Of a DNA stretch of 64,000 nt, positions 1-7,907 are shown in pieces. Under the pieces are notes generated by a model. The model was given only the letters and a program-made list of their open reading frames with translations, did not search any database and had not been told where the DNA came from. The stretch is from Hyphomicrobiales bacterium (GTDB lineage Bacteria; Pseudomonadota; Alphaproteobacteria; Rhizobiales; Rhizobiaceae): the NCBI GenBank assembly GCA_011087605.1, contig JAALLE010000002.1:38169-102168 (forward strand). The letters run 5' to 3'. Made by a program: the position numbers and the translations under genes. Within the stretch, counting starts at the first letter, position 1; each line of letters starts with the position of its first letter.

Positions 1-2014
1 CTTCAACATCGCTGAAGCCAAAATCACCAATCGCGAATATGTAGGGTACATCCTCATCCGTCGCCAGGGCACCGCCAGTTGCTACCGGCGGGTCGTTGAT
101 TGGGTTGACAATGATGTTCATTGCCGCGGCGACCGTTCCCGGGTCAGCATCATTGACCGTATAATCGAAACTGGCGGCTGTTGTACTGTTTGTGGCGGGG
201 ATAAACGTCAGGCTGGCAATTTCGGTGGCGGAAATCGTCATGCCATTGGTGACGACTGTACCACCGGAATGAGTCAGACTACCGCCAGCCAGCAATAGAT
301 TGGAGACGGTAATGGACTGCAGTCCGTCACCTTCGTCATCGTCGAAACCGAATTCGGCAACATCAAAAACATGCGGCACTTCCTCATCGGTGGTGACCGT
401 GCCGCCGGTAGCCTCTGGAACATCGTTGATGTCCTGGATCACCACAGATATCGACTGGCTATCGGTGCCCCCCCATGGGTCGGTCGCCTGCACTGTTACC
501 GTGTAGATGTTGTTGGTGTTGGAATCTGTCGGGTTTTCAAAATCTGGGGACGCCAAAAAGGCCAGCGCTCCGGTAACTGAATCGATTTCAAACTTGTCGG
601 CGTCCAACCCACCGACAATCGAATAGCTTAGAATATCCGCCGGAACATCGGCGTCCGTTGCCACAACATCAGTCACTGCGGTGGAATTTTCATCTCTAAC
701 AAGCAGAGCCGCCGCCAAGCCACCGTCTGAAGTTATGACCGGGTCAAAGTTTTGATTGTTGCCAACCACTCTGAACAACAGGTCGTGCCATGCCTGAGGG
801 CTTCCATCGCTTTTGAGACGGTCGCCAAAATTGTAATTTACGTCGTGCTCAACCGCCACCTCCACACCCGAAGAGAGGTTGCTGGTGGACACCCTAATTA
901 CATAAGATGCCCCGTTGTTGAGTGTCACTGAACTGTCGAGATTCACACTGTGCCAGGCAAAGTCACCGTCCAGTTCACTTCCCGACAGAGTGCCCGTGGT
1001 CAATACGGGTCCGGAGAAACCGTCCCGGATTTCCACTGTAACGTCCTGAAGCGGCGCTCCATCGGCTATTCTCAGCACCAAATCGACCTGATTTACATGA
1101 TAGTTTGATCCCATAGCCGAATGCTTAAAAGTTTGGCCAATATGTTGGTCCGAACCAATCGGTTCATAGTGATCAATGTCTGCAAACGGTACTTCGTGGG
1201 ATTGCAAAACCTCACCACTCAGGATCCCTTGCCATGATGCATCGGCGGCTAGTGCATCGGTATCAATGACCCCGACATGATGCTCAAGCGCCCAATCTCC
1301 GCCATTGGATTGATGACCGGTTGTATCCGTGCTGGCGGCGATATCTGCTCCGGTAAGAAGGGTGAGAATCTCGGCTGCATATTGCCCTTCGGGTCCCTCA
1401 GCAAAATCACAGCCATAGATCAGGATATCACCCTGTTCGTTGAGCGACGCCCCAATCATTGCCAGATTCGCGGTGTGCTGATTAAGCATGGACTGCCAGG
1501 TCAGCGACGCATTGCCAAGATGGAGCTCCCCTTCGCTGCCATGACTGAAGATGTGAATGGCATCCAGATCGGTGCGACCAGCCAGCGCATCCGCCATCTG
1601 CTGAACACCATCCTTGGCCATATCGATGACGATGACTTCAGCATCGATTGGCAGATCAACAAGGCTGGATTCTATCTCCTCAACATCTGAGGCAATGAAG
1701 ATAATCTGTTTCGACCCCTGAATTGGTTCTACGTACAAGTCCAATTGATCATTCGTGTCTGGGTCGTCGGGATTGGATGATGCCGCTGGCAATTGTTGAA
1801 GTGAAAAATTGCTCTCGACATAGTCATCTGCGAGTTCGGTGTGGATCGCCTGATGAACCGAATCAGCGATTGTTTCCGCTGCCGCCGCATCGAGTAAAAT
1901 GCGTGGCTCCAGTGCGCGCATCAAAGCCGGACCGGGCGGTGGTGGTGCAACCAGACTGGCTCTTACCGGGCCATTTGTCACAATATGGCATGATTGATCG
2001 GCAGAGACGATCAA
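1..2014 (-). CDS. Large DUF4347/cadherin-like repeat protein, N-terminal part (runs off left edge)
   Basis: Reading the minus strand gives one open frame of about 670 residues with no stop before base 1, so the C-terminus is missing. Near the N-terminus is an LEPRILLDAA motif, typical of very large secreted repeat proteins. A DUF4347 domain follows, recognisable from IDAEVIVIDMAKDGVQQMA, DAIHIFSHGSEGELHLGN, DILIYGCDFAEG and GADIAASTDTTG. Further on come cadherin/VCBS-like modules with repeated ATDADVPADILSY, VVIQDINDVPEATGG and NPINDPPVATGG segments. Family members are usually giant surface or exported proteins, often type I secreted; export is an inference here because the C-terminal signal is outside the window. 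The start is uncertain: TTG at 2014 has a GGGAAG-like ribosome site, while ATG at 1921 sits just before the LEPR motif. The frame is closed by a TAG at 2072-2074. Confidence 0.85.
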   Translation of the reverse strand, partial: MIVSADQSCHIVTNGPVRASLVAPPPPGPALMRALEPRILLDAAAAETIADSVHQAIHTELADDYVESNFSLQQLPAASSNPDDPDTNDQLDLYVEPIQGSKQIIFIASDVEEIESSLVDLPIDAEVIVIDMAKDGVQQMADALAGRTDLDAIHIFSHGSEGELHLGNASLTWQSMLNQHTANLAMIGASLNEQGDILIYGCDFAEGPEGQYAAEILTLLTGADIAASTDTTGHQSNGGDWALEHHVGVIDTDALAADASWQGILSGEVLQSHEVPFADIDHYEPIGSDQHIGQTFKHSAMGSNYHVNQVDLVLRIADGAPLQDVTVEIRDGFSGPVLTTGTLSGSELDGDFAWHSVNLDSSVTLNNGASYVIRVSTSNLSSGVEVAVEHDVNYNFGDRLKSDGSPQAWHDLLFRVVGNNQNFDPVITSDGGLAAALLVRDENSTAVTDVVATDADVPADILSYSIVGGLDADKFEIDSVTGALAFLASPDFENPTDSNTNNIYTVTVQATDPWGGTDSQSISVVIQDINDVPEATGGTVTTDEEVPHVFDVAEFGFDDDEGDGLQSITVSNLLLAGGSLTHSGGTVVTNGMTISATEIASLTFIPATNSTTAASFDYTVNDADPGTVAAAMNIIVNPINDPPVATGGALATDEDVPYIFAIGDFGFSDVE

Positions 2015-2223
2015 ATCCGCTTCCCTTTGAGCCAAATAATTCTGACATCGCTCCGTTGGATTAGTTTTAACCTAATCACGTGCCGAATGTTTTCAAATTT
2101 ATCTTTATGAATAACTTTGCCAGAATTGTCGCAAGCTTGCATCTATCAGCCTATTTTGTGAGGTGCATGTCGTACAGAACGCGCCGCAATTTTATGCGTC
2201 CTACAGATGAATCGGGAACCGAT

Positions 2224-3486
2224 ATGACTGTTGAAAATATAGATACAGTGATTGTAGGCGGCGGTCAGGCCGGCTTGGCCATGAGTGAGCATTTGGGACA
2301 ACTTGGCATTGAACACCTGATCCTTGAGCGCTACAGGATTGCCGAGCGCTGGAGGTCGGAACGTTGGGATTCTCTGGTTGCCAATGGGCCGGCCTGGCAC
2401 GATCGATTTCCGACGCTGGAGTTTTCCGACACCGAACCGGGAGCCTTTCCTGGCAAGGAACGGGTGGCAGACTATTTCGTCGAATACGCACAGGTCATCA
2501 AGGCGCCAATCAGATGTGGTGTGGAAGTAACCAGCGCTGAAAAACTACCAGGCCAGATGGGCTTTCGGGTGGAGACATCGCAAGGCGCTATTGAAGCGAG
2601 GAACGTGGTTGCGGCCACCGGTCCCTTTCAACGTCCCGTTATTCCACCGGTCATTCCTGAACAGACCGATGTTCTGCAAATGCATTCCAATGCCTATCGG
2701 AACCCCGAAAACTTGCCGCAGGGGGCAATTTTGGTAGTTGGCGCTGGTTCATCGGGTGGCCAGATTGCCGATGAACTATTGCGTGCAGGGAGAAAAGTTT
2801 ACCTGTCGGTTGGTCCACACGACCGTCCACCGCGCAGCTATCGCGGACACGATTTTGTCTGGTGGCTGGGCGTGCTCGGCAAATGGGACGCCACCGCGCT
2901 GGATCCAGGCACTGAACATGTCACGATCTCCGTCAGTGGCGCGCGCGGCGGGCATACGGTTGACTTCCGCCAACTGGCAGAAAAGGGCATGAATCTGGTT
3001 GGCCTGACAATGTCATTTGAAGACAGTATTTTGCATTTTGCCGACGATCTGGGGGACAATATTGCGCATGGTGACAACAACTATCTGTCGGTTCTGGATG
3101 AAGCGGATGAATGGGTTGAGCGAAATGGCCTCGACCTGCCGTTGGAGCCGGAAGCCCGGCTGATCGGGCCTGACCCGGAATGCGTCACCCATCCAATCCG
3201 GCAATTAAACTTGAAACAAGCTGGCATCAGCACGGTGATCTGGGCCACTGGTTACGCGGTCGATTATAGCTGGTTGAAAGTGGATTCATTCGATGAGAGA
3301 GGCAATCCGATCCATCAACGGGGCGTATCATCAGAATCTGGAGTCTACTTTGTCGGCTTGCCGTGGCAATCCCGCAGAGGATCGTCGTTTATCTGGGGTG
3401 TTTGGCACGATGCCAAATATGTTGCCGACCAGATCGCCATCCAGCGTTCCTATATTACCCACCACAATTCCACACAAACGAGTTAG
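2224..3486 (+). CDS. Flavin-containing monooxygenase / FAD-NAD(P) oxidoreductase
   Basis: A 420-residue flavoprotein. An N-terminal FAD-binding Rossmann motif (VIVGGGQAGLAMSEHL, residues about 8-23) is followed near the middle by a second dinucleotide motif (VVGAGSSGGQIADELL) for NADPH, and near the end by ATGYAVDYSW, the usual ATG motif. This is the single-component FMO/TrkA-like architecture, which hydroxylates or performs Baeyer-Villiger-type oxidation of small substrates; the substrate cannot be read. The start at 2224 is chosen because the Rossmann motif follows after seven residues and GGGAAC precedes it; an upstream in-frame extension to 2080 has no coding character. It is convergent with the LysR gene (3-prime ends overlap by 4 bp). 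A clear paralogue lies at 33904-35145, sharing the RPPRSYRGHDFVWW-type segment. Possibly part of the neighbouring flavin-dependent catabolic region, but that is inference. Confidence 0.85.
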   Translation: MTVENIDTVIVGGGQAGLAMSEHLGQLGIEHLILERYRIAERWRSERWDSLVANGPAWHDRFPTLEFSDTEPGAFPGKERVADYFVEYAQVIKAPIRCGVEVTSAEKLPGQMGFRVETSQGAIEARNVVAATGPFQRPVIPPVIPEQTDVLQMHSNAYRNPENLPQGAILVVGAGSSGGQIADELLRAGRKVYLSVGPHDRPPRSYRGHDFVWWLGVLGKWDATALDPGTEHVTISVSGARGGHTVDFRQLAEKGMNLVGLTMSFEDSILHFADDLGDNIAHGDNNYLSVLDEADEWVERNGLDLPLEPEARLIGPDPECVTHPIRQLNLKQAGISTVIWATGYAVDYSWLKVDSFDERGNPIHQRGVSSESGVYFVGLPWQSRRGSSFIWGVWHDAKYVADQIAIQRSYITHHNSTQTS

Positions 3487-4382
3487 ATTGCAGCTTCGGT
3501 CTGGGCGATCTCGGCCTGCAACCAGGCGCCGAACGCGGAGGCTATTTCAAAATTTTCATTTTGCCTGACCGTCAGATAATAACCATCATGGGCTGCCAGA
3601 CTCTCCCTCTCCAGAACCAGCAGTGATCCATCCACCAGACAGGGTGCAGCCACAAGCGAACTGGTAAGGGCAATACCGGTGCCAGCTTTGGCAAAGTCAA
3701 CCGCCGCCCCATGGGACTCCACATTGCAACTGATGTTCAAATTCTCCAAATAAGCTCGCTCCGCAGCCCAGCGGTTCCACGTATCCGTCGTGCCCAGCAC
3801 CTGAATGAGGGGAAAGTCAGCAATGTAGTCAGGAGAAAACTCCCGGTTACCGAAATCGGAGATGAGATCTGGTGAAGCCACCATCACCATTCGATTGTGC
3901 CCAATTCTGACCGAATCCGATTGAGCCGAACTGGGGGCATCAAATCGTAATTCGACATCTGCATTCAACCCGGTAAACTCGTCAGGCCAGACCTTTGAGA
4001 TCACCCTAAATCCAATATCTGGATGAAGGGTGGCAAAATGTTTCAGCCGAGGGGCCAGATACCATTGCGCCAAACTCGTGCTGACGCTTATCGTCAGCAA
4101 TTGTTTGTCCGTTGGAGTTTCAAAAGTTTCGGTGGCCGATTGCAAGATGCTGATGGCGCTGGCGACGGTGGGAAGCAACCGACGCCCCTGATCCGTAAGC
4201 GCTATGCCGCGGTGTTTTCGCACGAACAAAGCGCAGCTGAATTTATGCTCAAGCGACCGAACATGCTGACTAATCGCCGATTGAGTGAGATTCAATTCCT
4301 GCGCAGCAAGGGTAAAGCTTAAATGCCGCGCGGCGCATTCAAACGCGCGGAACCAGGCCAGCGGGGGAAGAGAGCGAGCCAT
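3483..4382 (-). CDS. LysR-family regulator, GcvA-like
   Basis: A 299-residue LysR protein. The N-terminal winged helix-turn-helix is clear (SFTLAAQELNLTQSAISQHV, about residues 22-41), and PPLAWFRAFECAARHLSF just before it is the signature of the GcvA/AmpR/DsdC-like branch. The rest is the periplasmic-binding-like effector domain with the SVSTSLAQWYLAPRL strand typical of this branch. It is divergent from the DUF1185 operon starting about 30-135 bp away, and a perfect palindrome at 4399-4415 lies between them. Family logic suggests it activates or represses that operon and itself in response to a pathway metabolite; this is inferred from position. Confidence 0.92.
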   Translation of the reverse strand: MARSLPPLAWFRAFECAARHLSFTLAAQELNLTQSAISQHVRSLEHKFSCALFVRKHRGIALTDQGRRLLPTVASAISILQSATETFETPTDKQLLTISVSTSLAQWYLAPRLKHFATLHPDIGFRVISKVWPDEFTGLNADVELRFDAPSSAQSDSVRIGHNRMVMVASPDLISDFGNREFSPDYIADFPLIQVLGTTDTWNRWAAERAYLENLNISCNVESHGAAVDFAKAGTGIALTSSLVAAPCLVDGSLLVLERESLAAHDGYYLTVRQNENFEIASAFGAWLQAEIAQTEAAI

Positions 4383-4398
4383 ACTGCCTCAACACATG

Positions 4399-4415
4399 CA
4401 TTAGTAATACTAATG
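4399..4415. promoter_or_regulatory. Perfect palindrome, probable LysR operator
   Basis: CATTAGTA-A-TACTAATG is a perfect inverted repeat with 8-bp arms around one base. It contains ATTAG-N5-CTAAT; E. coli GcvA sites are described as containing CTAAT, which fits the GcvA-like regulator 17 bp away. It overlaps the most upstream ATG (4413) of the DUF1185 gene, which supports a later translation start (4518) for that gene. Confidence 0.65.
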
Positions 4416-5117
4416 CCAATGACCAAAAATCCATTGTTTGTCAATGCAACGGCACCGGTTCAAGATGCCCTTGAACGCTTCCTGCGACCCCACCGACAGA
4501 TTGAACTGGCCCATTCGATGACCCCGGAAATCCGCAAAATTGTTACCTTTGATGAGGAAATTCTGATCGAAGGTTTTAAACCCGTGGCAACTCCTTGGCG
4601 GATGTTTGCTGTTGCTGCCGTGGTCACCAACCCCTGGGCAGGACGCTATGTCGAAGATCTGAAGCCGGAAATCATGGCATTTGGTCCGCCGCTGGGGGAA
4701 TTGCTGACCAAACGCATGATTGCATTGGCCGGTTCGGGAGAAGCGATCGAAGCCTATGGAAAGGCGGCTGTCGTTGGGCTGGACGGTGAGATTGAACATG
4801 CCTCAGCGCTGATCCATACATTGCGTTTCGGTAATTTCTATCGCGAAGCGGTAGGTGCAAAAAGTTACCTTGCCTTTTCCAATACGCGCGGTGGTGCAAA
4901 CGCGCCGATTTCCATTCCCTTGATGGACAAAGTCGATGCCGGGCGACGCTCGCATTATCTGACCATTCAATTTGCCATCCCCGATGCACCGCGAGCCGAC
5001 GAGATGGCGATCGTGCTGGGTGGAGCAACGGGAGGGCGCCCCCACCACCGTATTGGTGATCGCTATCAGGATTTGAAGGATCTGGGTCATGACCTCGACA
5101 ACCCTGCCGCGGTCTGA
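4413..5117 (+). CDS. DUF1185 / amino acid synthesis (AA_synth) family protein
   Basis: The core EIRKIVTFDEEILIEG, KPVATPWRMFAVAAVVTNPW and AGRYVEDL, followed by GEAIEAYGKAAVVGLDGEIEH and FGPPLGELLTKRM, is the DUF1185 (Pfam AA_synth) family. Members have known structures but, to my knowledge, no proven reaction. They are found beside flavin reductases and luciferase-like monooxygenases as here. The given frame is 234 residues from ATG 4413; family members usually begin close to the EIRKIV strand, so ATG 4518 (MTPEIRKIV) is a serious alternative, and neither start has a good ribosome site. The gene overlaps the next one by 29 bp, so the five genes to 9389 read as one operon. Function: unknown step in a flavin-dependent catabolic route. 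Confidence 0.85.
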   Translation: MPMTKNPLFVNATAPVQDALERFLRPHRQIELAHSMTPEIRKIVTFDEEILIEGFKPVATPWRMFAVAAVVTNPWAGRYVEDLKPEIMAFGPPLGELLTKRMIALAGSGEAIEAYGKAAVVGLDGEIEHASALIHTLRFGNFYREAVGAKSYLAFSNTRGGANAPISIPLMDKVDAGRRSHYLTIQFAIPDAPRADEMAIVLGGATGGRPHHRIGDRYQDLKDLGHDLDNPAAV

Positions 5118-5913
5118 GTTGAGCCAAAGCCTGTCAGGGTGGCGAGGTGGTGCCGGCCCGGCAATGTTGCTAATCCACGGTGTTGGTCTTTGTGCGGACG
5201 CCTGGGCGCCCGTGCTGCCAATACTGACCCGCCATTTTGCAGTCACGGCGGTCGATCTTCCCGGCCATGGCGGCAGTTCGAATTTTGCCGAAGGGCGTGG
5301 CACGACACTTGAGGACTTCAGTACGGAGATTGGCAACTTGCTGTCGTCTGGTGGCAACAGGTCGCTGGTGGTTGGTCATTCACTGGGCGCATTGATCGCC
5401 CTTGATGTAGCAATCCGGCTTCCTGAACTGTTGACCGCCGTGGTGCCGCTGAATGCGATTTATCGCCGATCAAACGCGGCAACAAATGCCGTCAAGGCGC
5501 GGGTGCAGGAACTGTCTGGTATTGAAAATCCAGATCCCGCACCGACAATAAGCCGCTGGTTTGGCGAATCCCCGGATGGCGAAACGGCCGCTATGGCGGA
5601 GGACTGTCGCCGCTGGCTGACCCAGGTTGACCCACTCGGGTACCGCCAAGCTTATCAAACCTTTGCAAGTGAAGACGGACCGACAGACGCTTCGTTGGCC
5701 AGTCTGGCCTGTCCGGCGTTGTTTGTGACCGGAGCGGATGAACCAAATTCAACCCCCGATATGTCAACGAACATGGCACATCTGGTTCCCAGGGGCCGGG
5801 CGGTGATCATTCGAAATGCGCGTCACATGATGCTGATGACTCACGCGGCAGAAGTTTGTGCCCATCTGCTTGAATTCTGCAAACATCTGGATGGTGCCCA
5901 TGACCAGGTTTGA
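5089..5913 (+). CDS. Alpha/beta-fold hydrolase
   Basis: A 274-residue alpha/beta hydrolase. Visible are the oxyanion-hole strand LLIHGVGLCADAWAPVLPIL (about 26-45), the DLPGHGGSS loop, the nucleophile elbow VVGHSLGALIALD with catalytic serine, a late acid in VTGADEPN and a C-terminal histidine in IIRNARHMMLMTHA. It is intracellular (no signal peptide). In the operon it lies between DUF1185 and a flavin reductase, overlapping both (29 bp and 14 bp), so translation is coupled. By analogy with RutD it may hydrolyse an unstable acyl or carbamoyl product of the monooxygenase step; this is inference from gene order. Confidence 0.9.
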   Translation: MTSTTLPRSELSQSLSGWRGGAGPAMLLIHGVGLCADAWAPVLPILTRHFAVTAVDLPGHGGSSNFAEGRGTTLEDFSTEIGNLLSSGGNRSLVVGHSLGALIALDVAIRLPELLTAVVPLNAIYRRSNAATNAVKARVQELSGIENPDPAPTISRWFGESPDGETAAMAEDCRRWLTQVDPLGYRQAYQTFASEDGPTDASLASLACPALFVTGADEPNSTPDMSTNMAHLVPRGRAVIIRNARHMMLMTHAAEVCAHLLEFCKHLDGAHDQV

Positions 5914-6853
5914 TCCAAAACAATTGCGCAATGCTTTGGCTAGTTACATGACTGGCGTGACTGTTGTGACCACCAGGTCAACCGACGGAACTCTGGTTGG
6001 TTTTACCGCAAATTCTTTTACGTCTGTATCGCTCAACCCGCCCTTGCTTCTGGTTTGCCCAGGAAATCACCTGTCGAGTTTCGACATATTCGCAAAGACG
6101 ACCCATTTTGCAGTTAACATTCTGGCGGAAGGGCAGGAGGCAGTATCCAATATATTTGCCGGATCAAAGGAAGACAGATTTTCCCAGATCAATTGGACGC
6201 CAGATCAATTTGGTTGCCCGCTGATTGACGGCGCCGCCGCGCAGTTTACCTGTTCGCTTCAAAATCGGGTTGAAGCTGGTGACCATCACATTCTGATCGG
6301 CCAGATAGAACACTATCAGGCGTCGACAAAACGTGGTTTGGGCTATTGTCGCGACGGCTATTTCAGCCTGTCCAAGGAGCGCCAGTCCGAGGCCGCCGCC
6401 CAGGGAGAGCAGAAATTTATCTGCGGTGCGTTGATTGAATATCAAGATCAGCATTGTCTGTTGAGGGAGCCCGCAGGTCGGTACCTTCCAGCAGTCGAGC
6501 TCAACAATCGGTCCGGAGCACGCACCTCGCTTCTGGACCATTTCAACGGGCTCGGCTTGAAGGTTAGAATCGGACCGGTCTACTCGATTTATGATGATGT
6601 TGAAAATGGTGAACACGTCACGATCTTTCGCGCCACATTGTTGGAAAAACCAGCGCTTGATGAAGTAGAGCTGCGAACGATTTCGCAATTGTCGCCCGAT
6701 GACTTTAGCCGCCCGGTCAACGCGGACATGATCCGACGTTATCGCGAAGAACACGACCACAATCAGTTTGGGCTTTATGTCGGTGATGCGGTTCGCGGTG
6801 AGGTTCACCCCAGCGGCGGCGGCGGCGACGGCGGCAAAAGCGCTACATTCTAG
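5900..6853 (+). CDS. Flavin reductase-like protein with extra Nudix-like C-terminal domain
   Basis: A 317-residue protein. Residues about 1-160 are a flavin reductase-like FMN-binding domain (LRNALASYMTGVTVVTT, GFTANSFTSVSLNPPLLLVC, and GDHHILIGQIEHY near its end), which supplies reduced flavin to the luciferase-like monooxygenase encoded next. A second domain of about 130 residues follows, from FICGALIEYQDQHCLLRE through HFNGLGLKVRIGPVYSIYDD. Its spacing resembles a Nudix fold, but the REXXEE catalytic box is replaced (LLDHFNGLGL), so hydrolase activity is unlikely. The C-terminus ends in a glycine-rich tail. ATG 5900 is chosen because GGATGG lies 5 bases upstream; it overlaps the hydrolase by 14 bp. 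The domain assignment of the second half is by eye only. Confidence 0.85.
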   Translation: MTRFDPKQLRNALASYMTGVTVVTTRSTDGTLVGFTANSFTSVSLNPPLLLVCPGNHLSSFDIFAKTTHFAVNILAEGQEAVSNIFAGSKEDRFSQINWTPDQFGCPLIDGAAAQFTCSLQNRVEAGDHHILIGQIEHYQASTKRGLGYCRDGYFSLSKERQSEAAAQGEQKFICGALIEYQDQHCLLREPAGRYLPAVELNNRSGARTSLLDHFNGLGLKVRIGPVYSIYDDVENGEHVTIFRATLLEKPALDEVELRTISQLSPDDFSRPVNADMIRRYREEHDHNQFGLYVGDAVRGEVHPSGGGGDGGKSATF

Positions 6854-6862
6854 GAGACTGAT

Positions 6863-7897
6863 ATGGAATTTTCTCTTTTTGCCCACATGGAACGTCTCGC
6901 ACCTGAGCAGAATCATCAACATCTGTACGAAGAATTTCTGTCGCTGTGTACGATGGCCGATGAGGGAGGTATGCGCGCCGTGTGGACGGGCGAGCATCAC
7001 GGAATGGAGTTCACCATTGCACCCAACCCCTTCATCACAATCACAGATCTGGCCCGCCATACCAAAAATCTCAAACTAGGCACCGGCACGGTGGTCGCCC
7101 CGTTCTGGCACCCCATCAAACTGGCCGGTGAGGCAGCGATGACGGATCTGGTGACCGGTGGACGACTGGAACTGGGGGTCGCCCGCGGCGCCTATTCCTA
7201 TGAATATGAACGCCTGATGCCGGGTATGGATGCCTGGGAAGCGGGCCAGCGGATGCGTGAAACCGCGCCCCTGCTGCGTCAGCTATGGGATGGCGATTGC
7301 GCCCATTCCGGCGAGTTCTATCAATTCCCGGCAACCAGTTCGGCGCCCAAGCCGTTACAGGAAAATGGGCCTCCCATCTGGATCGCCGCCCGTGATCCCA
7401 ACAGCCATCAATTTGCCGTCGACAATGGATTTAATGTTCAGGTCACGCCCCTGTGGCAGGGCATTGAGGAAATTGAATCCTTGATGCAGCGGTTCAATGA
7501 GGTGTGCCAGGCATCACAGCAAAAGCGGCCCAAGATCATGCTGTTGCACCACACATATGTGGCGTCAGACACCAATGACGTTGACTTGGCGGCCCAGGAA
7601 TTAAGTAGGTTCTACAGCTATTTTGGGGCATGGTTTCAAAACAAACGCCCGGTTGTTCAGGGCCATATTGAAAAGCTGAGCCAGGACGAACTTGCCAACA
7701 ACAAGATGATGGCTTCGGAAAATATGAAACGCGACCTGACGATTGGTACGTCTCAGCAGGTGATCGACCAGGTCAAACGCTATGAGGATCTGGGCTATGA
7801 TGAGTTTTCGTTTTGGATCGACAGCGGCATGTCGAGTGAAAGAAAACGTGCTTCCTTGGATCGCTTCATCAATGACGTAATGCCTGCCTTTAGCTAA
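6863..7897 (+). CDS. LLM-class flavin-dependent monooxygenase
   Basis: A 344-residue luciferase-like monooxygenase. It shows the family features MEFSLFAHMERL at the N-terminus, EGGMRAVWTGEHHGMEFT, KLGTGTVVAPFWHPIKLAGE and LVTGGRLELGVARGAYSYEY, forming the TIM-barrel FMN site, with PIWIAARDPNSHQFAVDNGF in the middle. Such enzymes use FMNH2 from a partner reductase, here the preceding gene nine bases upstream, to hydroxylate or open a small substrate. An AGGAGA ribosome site precedes the ATG. RutA and nitrilotriacetate monooxygenase are distant relatives; the substrate here is unknown. Confidence 0.92.
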   Translation: MEFSLFAHMERLAPEQNHQHLYEEFLSLCTMADEGGMRAVWTGEHHGMEFTIAPNPFITITDLARHTKNLKLGTGTVVAPFWHPIKLAGEAAMTDLVTGGRLELGVARGAYSYEYERLMPGMDAWEAGQRMRETAPLLRQLWDGDCAHSGEFYQFPATSSAPKPLQENGPPIWIAARDPNSHQFAVDNGFNVQVTPLWQGIEEIESLMQRFNEVCQASQQKRPKIMLLHHTYVASDTNDVDLAAQELSRFYSYFGAWFQNKRPVVQGHIEKLSQDELANNKMMASENMKRDLTIGTSQQVIDQVKRYEDLGYDEFSFWIDSGMSSERKRASLDRFINDVMPAFS

Positions 7898-7907
7898 GAG
7901 TTTGATC

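Noticed and set aside
6164..7060. A 298-codon open frame on the minus strand.
   Set aside because: It is fully antisense to the flavin reductase and monooxygenase genes, has no family resemblance and irregular composition; a shadow frame.
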